Source: Cepaea nemoralis (lineage: Eukaryota > Mollusca > Gastropoda > Stylommatophora > Helicidae). From it: 64,000 nucleotides of DNA. Under the pieces are notes generated by a model. It was not told the origin of the DNA, did no database searches, and saw only the letters and a program-made list of their open reading frames with translations. Shown here in pieces: positions 57,028-64,000 of the stretch (positions are counted from its first letter, which is position 1; each line of letters opens with the position of its first letter). Where the stretch lies: contig JACEFZ010001410.1 in NCBI GenBank assembly GCA_014155875.1, positions 124,001 to 188,000 on the forward strand, written 5' to 3'. A program made the translations under genes and the position numbers.

Positions 57028-57395
57028 ACTCGGTCTCATAAAATGGATAGTAGGACATATTCTTGAGAAGCTAACGGTAATGGGTATGATACAGATCACA
57101 TATAGATAGCATCGAGTACTACTCGGTCTCATAAAATGGATAGTAGGACATTTTCTTGAGAAGCTAAAGGCAATGGGTATGATACAGATCACATATAGCA
57201 TCGAGTACTACTCGGTCTCATAAAATGGATAGCAGGACATTTTCTTGAGAAGCTAAAGGCAATGGGTATGATACAGATCACATATAGCATCGAGTACTAC
57301 TCGGTCTCATAAAATGGATAGCAGGACATTTTCTTGAGAAGCTAAAGGCAATGGGTATGATACAGATCACATATAGCATCGAGTACTGCTTGGTC
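57028..57395. repeat. ~90-bp minisatellite
   Basis: Four copies of CTCGGTCTCATAAAATGGAT, AGCAGGACATTTTCTTGAGA, AGCTAAAGGCAATGGGTATG, ATACAGATCACATATAGCAT, CGAGTACTA. Confidence 0.94.
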
Positions 57396-57424
57396 TAAAC
57401 ACATAGGTCCATACCCGGATATAC

Positions 57425-58050
57425 AACTCGACATGAGAACAGAGACTTTAACTGTGAACTCTATGTCTGCACCCATGCGTGGTTTGCGTGATTGGTCTGT
57501 GAACTTTAGGTTTGTACCCACGTGTGGTTTGCTTGATTTGTCTCTGAACTCTATTTTTGTACCCACGAGTGGTTTACTTGATTGGTCTCTGAACTCTGCG
57601 TTTGTACCCATGTGTGGTTTGCTTGAGTGGTCTGTGAACTCTATGTTTACACCTATGTATAGTTTGCTTTATTGATCTGTGAACTCTATGTTTGCACGTA
57701 TGTATGGTGTGCTTGATTGATCTGTGAACTATATGTTTGCACTCATGTGTGATTTGCTTGATTGATCTGTGAACTCTATGTTTGCACGTATGTATGGTGT
57801 GCTTGGTTGATCTGTGAACTATATGTTTCCACTCATGTGTGGTTTGCTTGATTGATATGTGAACTTTATGTTTGCACCCATGTATGGTTTGCTTGACTGG
57901 TCTCTGAACTCTATGTTTGCCCACCCATAAGTTTGCTTGTTTGCTCTGTGAACTAGTGTGTTGCACATATCTATGACTTGATTGGTTGGTCTGTGAGCTC
58001 TACGTGTGCACCCACATATGATTTGCATGGCTGGTCTATGAACTCATGTT
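57425..58050. repeat. ~45-bp minisatellite
   Basis: About 13 diverged copies of TCTGTGAACTCTATGTTTGC, ACCCATGTATGGTTTGCTTG ATTGA. Confidence 0.92.
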
Positions 58051-58079
58051 TCCACCAAACAATTCACCACATACATTTA

Positions 58080-58270
58080 CTGGTTCCTACATATGTGGTA
58101 TATTTTTCCAACTCCTTCTATACTAACCAGTTGTTACATTAACTCCTTCTATATACTATCAAATTGTTATATTAAAACTTTCTATACTATCCATTTGTTA
58201 CATTACTTCTTCTATACTATCCATTTGTTACATTAAAACATTCTATACTATCCAGTTGTTACATTAGGCT
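58080..58270. repeat. ~42-bp diverged repeat
   Basis: CCATTTGTTACATTAAAACT, TTCTATACTAT in four or five copies. Confidence 0.75.
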
Positions 58271-58319
58271 AGACTCAATAACTTTAACCCACATAAGGCA
58301 AATAATATACCAACTTTAG

Positions 58320-58555
58320 ATCCCACCAGGCTAAGACTATGCCACACCAGGTTACGATTAGACCACACCAGGCTACGATTAGACCACACCAGGCTAAGAT
58401 AGAATAACTTGAGATCACCAGGCTAAGACAATAACTTGAGACCACACCAGGCTATGATAACTTTAGGCCACACCAGGTTAAGATGCAATAAATGGAGGCC
58501 AGACTAGGATAAGATACAATAACTTGAGGCCATACCAAGCTAAGATACAATGATT
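58320..58555. repeat. Diverged ~20-40 bp repeat
   Basis: Variations on AGACCACACCAGGCTAAGAT and AATAACTTGAGGCCACACCA. Confidence 0.8.
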
Positions 58556-58773
58556 CTAAATCATAGTTTGCGCAGAAATATTAAGTATATCACGAAGAAC
58601 GATGTACTATATTAAACCCTGGTGACGAAGATGGCTCTTGATCATGGATTTTATTTTTTACTATTACTTTTCACATGGAAATGTTATCAACACGTGTAAG
58701 TGAAGCAACAAAAAACACTAAATTTTGTCTCAATATGTCCATTATTTATGTAACAATGTAAAGCAATTCTTAC

Positions 58774-58914
58774 TTTGGCATGAAGTAGAGTTACTGGACA
58801 GCATTTTAGGTGATTCATCTGGACACAAACATTTCAATGGTCTTTCTTTGTTTAAAGGCATTCTAACACAATCATCACTGCAGTTTGATTTCTGGCAAAC
58901 AGCACCGACTGGGT
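58774..58914 (-). CDS. Exon 2: EGF-like module closing the first propeller
   Basis: Residues 61-107. Six cysteines in EGF spacing (CQKSNC, DDC, KCLC, final SCQ), phase 1 at both ends, the classic shuffled module. It directly follows the propeller end, as in LDL-receptor family proteins. The acceptor is CATCCACAG before ACCCAGT; the donor is GTAAGA. The sequence just upstream in transcript sense (58915-59100) is a minisatellite that repeats this exon's acceptor and first bases several times. Confidence 0.85.
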
Positions 58915-59105
58915 CTGTGGATGAAATAAGTCAGTCAGTCTAATGATACTGGGTCTGTGGATGAAACAAGTTGGTCAGTCTAATGATATTGGGTCTGTGG
59001 ATAAAACAAATCGGTCAGTCTAATGATACTGGGTCTGTGGATGAAACAAATTGGTCAGTCTAATGATTCTGAGTTTGTGGATGAAACAATCGGTCAGTCT
59101 CATGA
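58905..59105. repeat. ~41-bp minisatellite derived from exon 2 acceptor
   Basis: Five copies of ACTGGGTCTGTGGATGAAAC, AAATTGGTCAGTCTAATGAT. The first copy is the real exon 2 border. Read on minus each copy has TTTCATCCACAG before ACCCAGT, that is, a splice acceptor. Confidence 0.9.
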
Positions 59106-59325
59106 TAATATTTTAATTTTTAACTTGTCCTGAAGCAGTTGTCTGTTATGGGTCACTGATGTGATAGGGACATCACATTTTGGAGGCCTGAAGGCACAGA
59201 GGATTCGGCGGCCAAGCTTTGTTTCACTCAGCAGGCGGCGAGCCCTGGCAGCAAACGCTTATCTGACCATGCTCGTGACATTATCAGCGCAGTTCCCTGT
59301 CAACTTTGCTAATTCATCCGCTATA

Positions 59326-59327
<2 letters not shown>

Positions 59328-59378
<51 letters not shown>

Positions 59379-59405
59379 TGTTATATATATATACACACAC
59401 ACACT
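59328..59405. repeat. (TC)n, (CA)n, (TA)n compound microsatellite
   Basis: TCTCTC, then CACACA, then TATATA and CACACA again. Confidence 0.95.
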
Positions 59406-59469
59406 GAGTGTTATGGAAACTGCAGCAGACATAGTAATTGGGTTAAATTGTTGTTTGACAAGTGTTGCT

Positions 59470-60090
59470 GATGAGAACTAAATTATCATCGGATAGTCCT
59501 AGCGTGGGATTGCAAGTGGCTAAATAGACCAGTCTGAGTCCGGACAAATCCACTAGAACCAGGGAAGAGTAGTGCCCACTGTTGGTCTACTGGTGATGTC
59601 TTTGGATTGTCCTACAGCATGCTTCCATGAAGTCTCCTCAATTGTACCTACTTCAAAGTCCTTGGTTCCGGCAGAATTTCGACTACACCAGACAGACTCG
59701 CAAGCAGTATTCTTCCAGTTCTTTCAGTCACTACCACGTATGTTTCTCTGAGACTGTTTGAATGTCTGTGTATTTTTATTTTATTTTCGTCCACTGCAAA
59801 CTTCCTCGTCTGAATCAAGTTTGTCATATAAGATATTGCTTGGTAACCACTCATAGGCATGCTGGCAACAATGCCGAACCGTGTTAACTGCCGTTTTCAC
59901 AGTATTATATGTTTTCACCTTGTGAGGGAGTTCATTCTTCTACCACACGATCTTGCCATTTTACGTTCAGCAGTTTGCTTTGGCAGCAAAGAAGGAAATG
60001 ACTAGGTGTTTTGCATATCGAGCGTACACTGTCCAATTTTCACAAGCGTATAGGAGAGATGGTACAACAGTTGCTGCATAACATTGTTAG
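59470..60090 (-). pseudogene. LINE C-terminal remnant
   Basis: On minus near 60002-60076: TVVPSLLYACENWTVYARYA, close to [16 protein letters not shown] of the LINE at 12818-14205. Further down the frame is broken; the stretch near 59480-59650 (EETSWKHAVGQSKDITSR) looks like the 3' part of such an element. Confidence 0.55.
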
Positions 60091-60167
60091 TCTGTTTTTT
60101 TTTTATAGCTTGCTCTCTTTCTGTCTCTCATTCTCTTCTTATTCCCCTACTCGCTCTCTTTCTCTCG

Positions 60168-60169
<2 letters not shown>

Positions 60170-60238
<69 letters not shown>

Positions 60239-60240
60239 TC
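60170..60240. repeat. (TC)n microsatellite
   Basis: CTCTCT run with TTTC at the right end. Confidence 0.96.
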
Positions 60241-60628
60241 TTTCTCTCACCACAAACTAACAATGTTAGTTCCCCAAAAGCCACACTCTATACAATCTTT
60301 TCTCTTGAACATACGGGTCACATGAAATAGAGGAATACCTTAAAGCACACAGAAAAGAAGGTAAGAGACAGATGAATAATATGGGGGAGATATGGCGGGA
60401 GGTGCAGGAGATAGGCACGTATATCACATGTGTGATAAGCACAGTGTAAGGATAATAACCTGTGAGTTGTTCCCTGTCTTCTCCATGGCACTGTAAAGTT
60501 ATTTCAAAGGTAAGGTAAAAGTTTTCAAGTTCTATCAGCAGACTATTTATTGCCTTGCTATCTGCATTTAAAAAAATAGGGTTGTAGGTATGTATCAGAC
60601 AAGAAAACTAAACTCTCAACATGCTTAC

Positions 60629-60809
60629 CAAGTTTTCTCCTTGCAAGGGGAGAGTAATATAATCCTGTGGGCTTCTTGCCACTGAGAATAACATTGTTGT
60701 CCACGCCAAAGCGCAGATTGAATGACTTGATATAGCCCTTTGAGCTTTCAGTGCTGATCCAGTCAGAATAATATAGTGTGTCTCCTTGGACTGCAAGACC
60801 CATCGGCAA
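60629..60809 (-). CDS. Exon 1 of window: last blade of a YWTD beta-propeller
   Basis: Residues 1-60 of the joined protein. It begins LPMGLAVQGDTLYYSDW, a YWTD-type strand (YYSD), and ends with KPTGLYYSPLARRK, which matches the closing segment of an LDL-receptor propeller (the 'HPLRQ'-like stretch) just before its EGF. The acceptor AACTAG at 60810 has a weak pyrimidine tract; the donor is GTAAGC. It enters in phase 0 and leaves in phase 1. Earlier blades must lie upstream, outside the window. Confidence 0.8.
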
Positions 60810-61079
60810 CTAGTTGTGATAAATGAGGGATTAAACAAACAGGTATAGTTTCTAAAATAAATTATACATTCAAGTGTGCTCTTAAAATATGCCAACATTG
60901 AAATGATACATTTCTAGAAACAATAGATACACATCGATGATTATGGCACTGGCGTGCCGTAGAATAATTAAAATGCTGTGTAAATGTGAAACAAAAAGTA
61001 AAGGCTCTCTTTTCTCGACATGAAGTATGTTGGGTATATGGTATTAGCTCCATACTTTAGACCACACAGCACTCAATGT

Positions 61080-61265
61080 ATGACGTGGTCAACGCCATAC
61101 TGGCGAGGCTTTCTGTCCAGGAAATGTCCTGGAACCCACTGTAGGCCGGGGCGGCCTGAGAGCCCAAGTCTGTGAAACAAACACTGTGTTTTGAAAGTGA
61201 TTTGAGCACATGATCATCAGGCTGGCAGGCAAGTATGCTAGCCATTTCACAACCGAGGCTCCTAG
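61080..61265 (-). mobile_element. tRNA-derived SINE (family T)
   Basis: On minus: GGTTGTGAAATGGCTAGCAT (A box), ACTTGCCTGCCAGCCTGATG, ATCATGTGCTCAAATCAC (B-box position), GACTTGGGCTCTCAGGCCGC. Matches 47690-47890 in layout. Confidence 0.7.
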
Positions 61266-61416
61266 GTACTATTCATAGCTCAGTTATTCCTAATCGTTAG
61301 TGACAAAATAATTTTGAGCTGTGCAGGATACAGAGATATCATTCTCGCGTATCCTAGCATTCAATCTGTTAATTTTCATTAGTCCCAAGTTTATTTACTC
61401 TTGATGGGTCCTGTAA

Positions 61417-61850
61417 CTAGGGGATGAGTGGTCTCGAGGTATGGTGTCCGCCTCGAGTGCTGGAGGTCCCAGGTTCAGTCCCCGGTGAGGACCGGGATTT
61501 ATTTAAACAATCCACCTGGATTTCCAGTAATAAAATTTCCCCCGGTCTCTGGGTAGTGAGATCAGACGCCCGTGTGAATTGTTGCGCACGTAAAAAATCC
61601 CATGGCAGTTGGAAATCGAAAAAGAGTAGCCTAACGGCGCTGCCCGGGCAAAATTTCCAGTTAAAAATCTACCCAAAGTATTTCAGGATCCTCGCCGATG
61701 CAACGGAGTTCGTGCATTGAGCTGAGTTTCTCTAGAGGGTTAAACCGTGTGCCGTGATGTTGATCCAACGACTAAAACTAAACTGTAAAGAAACTGAAGC
61801 CCACGCCTACCGCTGAAGACCAGAGTGAACAAACAACAACGTTTTACATC
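61417..61850 (+). mobile_element. tRNA-derived SINE (family V), near-complete
   Basis: The head GGGGATGAGTGGTCTCGAGG (A box), TGTCCGCCTCGAGTGCTGGA and CCCAGGTTCAGTCCCCGGTG (perfect B box) could fold as a tRNA. The body carries CGCCCGTGTGAATTGTTGCG, AACGGCGCTGCCCGGGC and ends near ACAAACAACAACG. Head and body suggest a Pol III transcript of about 400 nt. Confidence 0.8.
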
Positions 61851-62184
61851 ATCAAGGTCAGTTTATAAATACTACTTTCTAAAATGGCAGTCACAAAATG
61901 TGAGGTTGAGAAACTTATATCCATATATATTTCCCCCCCCCCCCCTAATTATCTTTTCTTATTCTTATATTTTCATTCAACATTTTATATGTACTATAAG
62001 GTGTCTTTGCTTTCTTATTATGGATGGCAATTCAAAGATTTATATCACAAGAGAAGACACTACAAGAGACAAACGTTTACAAGGAGAGTGCATACGAATA
62101 CCGAAAAACTAATACACAAATCAGCACAAATCAGTAATGAAATGAAAATGTAGATAAAGAATTGGTTAGTTAAGTTAGTTGCAT

Positions 62185-62415
62185 ATTCTTTACAGGACGT
62201 AGCAGTCAAATACGGGATGTTTTGGTTGTTTGTGATTCCTGGGCAAGTTTACATTCAGTAGTTTGCTTTTAGCTTTCTGAACAACCAGCGCTCATACTAT
62301 TGTATGGGAAACCAACTCAAGGCAGTCTTCTTCCAAATCGCCCGCAGCTGTGTTTCGAACGCGGTATGCGAGATTATGAATCGCGTTCGTAAGACCTTCG
62401 CCACAGAGACAAAGA
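62185..62415 (-). mobile_element. tRNA-derived SINE (family K), copy 2
   Basis: On minus: TGTGGCGAAGGTCTTACGAA (A box TGGCGAAGG), CGCGTTCGAAACACAGC (B box), then a body with ACTACTGAATGTAAACTTGC. Better preserved than the copy at 32155. Confidence 0.75.
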
Positions 62416-63780
62416 GGAATTAGTATCTCAGTAATATTAAGACTACATTGAAAAATGCATAAACAGATATAACACAAGAAGAGCTCTTCAACTGGTTCAA
62501 ACAAAACTGCCGATTACATGGGAGAACAGCCCAAATGTATGTAGGCAAAAGTATCTATTTTAAACTAATCTGGAAAATTGTATTACCAATATGCATTGTA
62601 AATCACAATTATGCTCTAGTTATCAAGATACAAACAAGGGTTGGACAGTGGGCTGGCAGCTTTATCTTCCTGTTGTGAATGACCAAGTCCTATTTTTCTA
62701 TAGCGTTTCCACGGGATTCACCATCAGATAACAGCCTTGGATGATGCATTCTGCAGCTGTGTTATCATTATTGTAGTTGCGAATGTTTAACATCGACCAG
62801 GACTACTAGATGGACCCAGCCTGTATGTGTACCAGAACATGTCTGCAGGAGTAGGGACGGTCAGCGCGATACTGACCACATCTCTCCATGAGTGCCGATT
62901 AGAACCATATATCAAATATGCCTTTACTTAAATTATTTTTACCTACGTTCACGTGAGAATTACTTTGCTATAACAAAGGTGACCCACTATACTGATAATA
63001 AAAACAGCTTACAACTTTTACTTGAGAATTGAGAATTGTGACCGTGTGACATTTTACTTTCTCTTTTACTCGAGCATGCAGTTCACATGAAAGAAATGTA
63101 TCACATAAACAATTGTTACACATCATCAGCTATGACAAGTGGCAGATTTTTGGTGATCTGATAGTGAATGGCATCTTGAAGGGAATACAGCTGCGTTGCA
63201 CACAGTTTTAATGTTTTCTCAGTCCGATGGACTTGCGTCCTAAAACTTCCCATTAGAAGAACAATGATTGGCCCGAAAGACAATCACTTGAACAGGCGAA
63301 AAAGATGTAACATTATAACACTGTTTATTTATAGAATCCTATAAGAAATTGCTCCTCTTCTACACATAAAACTTAAATAACGTGCAGAAGTTTTAAAAGG
63401 TCAAGGGTCAAAAGACAGATTCTAGACCTTCCAAAGACCTAGCAAGGTTAGAACCTAGGTCGGTGTATTTTGTAGTCCACAGATGTATCAGATGTAAAGA
63501 GATCAGCAGATTGATCATATTCTCACAGACGACGAAGAGCTCACACTGCAAATGGTACTACAGTATTAGCATTGGCACGTTTCACTGGTTAGGCCTACTG
63601 AAGATGATGAAGGAGTGCATATGAAACTGTTCCGGGTTGACTCAATTCAAATCAGCTTCAGAAAATGGTTACAAATGTTCCAGGGAACAATAAGCTGCCA
63701 GGAACTTAGACTCAACTTCAAGCAGTGTTACGAAAAAAAAAAATAGGATACAATTTGTTTTTGAAATTACATTTAGTACA
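62416..63780. other. Intron sequence, nothing recognised
   Basis: No exon, repeat or mobile element recognised; a poly-C run lies at 61937-61946 just outside. No propeller exon seen, so earlier exons of the receptor lie beyond 64000. Confidence 0.5.
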
Positions 63781-63787
63781 CTGCCTT

Positions 63788-64000
63788 TACCGGTCTCCCT
63801 GGCCTAGTGTTAGCGACTTCTCCGTAATCCCGTATACTCTCGTGAGTAACGTGACGACGGCGAGAATCGGTAGCACTTCTAACAGCGTCGTTAACTTATG
63901 GGGTATGTGAGCCGGTCGCTCAGAAAGCAATGGCAAACTACTGAGCGTAATCTTGCCAAGAAATCAACAATCAGCTGAAAGATGCTGATGTTGACAGCGA
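63788..64000 (+). mobile_element. SINE (family Q), copy 2, cut by window edge
   Basis: GGTCTCCCTGGCCTAGTGTT (A box TGGCCTAGTG), GGGTATGTGAGCCGGTCGCT, CAGAAAGCAATGGCAAACTA, CTGAGCGTAATCTTGCCAAG. Matches 40775-40985. Confidence 0.75.

Larger units (their letters stand above)
5440..60809 (-). other. Partial gene: LRP/SVEP1-like mosaic transmembrane receptor (18 exons)
   Basis: Eighteen minus-strand exons join into an uninterrupted 1415-residue frame; their lengths sum to 4248 nt including the stop. Each acceptor ends in AG, each donor starts with GT, and the phases agree at all 17 junctions. Modules in order: YWTD propeller end, EGF, YWTD propeller, two EGF, GCC2-like, Thr/Glu linker, two HYR, sushi-like, three unassigned exons, GCC2-like, transmembrane helix, long tail. 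YWTD plus EGF is the ligand-binding and release unit of LDL-receptor relatives; HYR, sushi and GCC2 together recall SVEP1-type extracellular proteins. The inferred role is a cell-surface endocytic, adhesion or signalling receptor; the ligand is unknown. The 5' end, signal peptide and promoter lie beyond 64000. I recognise no named orthologue, so no symbol is given. Introns carry nearly all the mobile elements listed here. Confidence 0.85.

Noticed and set aside
59648..59860. Minus frame ETYVVVTERTGRILLASLSG that looks like a YWTD repeat
   Set aside because: Exon 1 joins exon 2 in phase and the propeller end is followed directly by its EGF, leaving no room for another blade. Neighbouring sequence is LINE-like.

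Overview
This is a eukaryotic (metazoan) window: coding sequence is split into short exons with GT-AG borders, introns are kilobases long, and most of the DNA is transposable elements and tandem repeats. The host looks like an invertebrate. A mollusc or other lophotrochozoan is plausible from the mix of LINEs, tRNA-derived SINEs, Penelope-like/hammerhead repeats, hAT, mariner and a Helitron-like element, but I cannot prove the taxon.

One host gene dominates. On the minus strand, 18 exons (60809 down to 5440) join in perfect phase into a 1415-residue C-terminal part of a type I membrane receptor. Its start lies beyond base 64000. Order from N to C: end of a YWTD (LDL-receptor class B) beta-propeller, EGF, a second YWTD propeller, two EGF modules, a GCC2/ephrin-receptor-like Cys module, a Thr/Glu-rich linker, two HYR domains, a sushi-like module, three exons I cannot assign, another GCC2-like module, one transmembrane helix, and a ~365-residue cytoplasmic tail with six SPY/NPY-type motifs. 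The joined exons total 4248 nt, a multiple of three, which supports the model.

Layout: 1-890 two related minisatellites; 890-5440 downstream flank and probable 3' UTR; 5440-9200 last exons; 9205-11508 Helitron-like element with a 1.36-kb polypyrimidine core; 11.5-15.8 kb LINE fragments inserted into a 57-bp satellite; 18.0-21.0 kb complete hAT (8-bp target duplication); 21.2-25 kb minisatellites with a higher-order repeat; 26 kb deleted mariner; 28.9-30.9 kb LINE with a 670-codon open frame; 33.0-39.7 kb a second complete hAT, split by a 4.3-kb LINE that is itself split by a short element (all three with target duplications); 41.8-47.1 kb more LINEs between exons; 50.3-51.9 kb two inverted-repeat elements carrying hammerhead ribozyme motifs; 53.6-56.4 kb a chain of minisatellites; 57-64 kb more minisatellites and SINEs.

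The most striking signals are hammerhead self-cleaving ribozyme motifs, above all a head-to-head pair of 45-nt candidates at 51196-51240 and 51701-51745. Also notable are minisatellites that have copied the splice acceptors of two exons, and a short element related to the 3' end of the nested LINE. All comparisons were made by eye; no alignment or database search was run.
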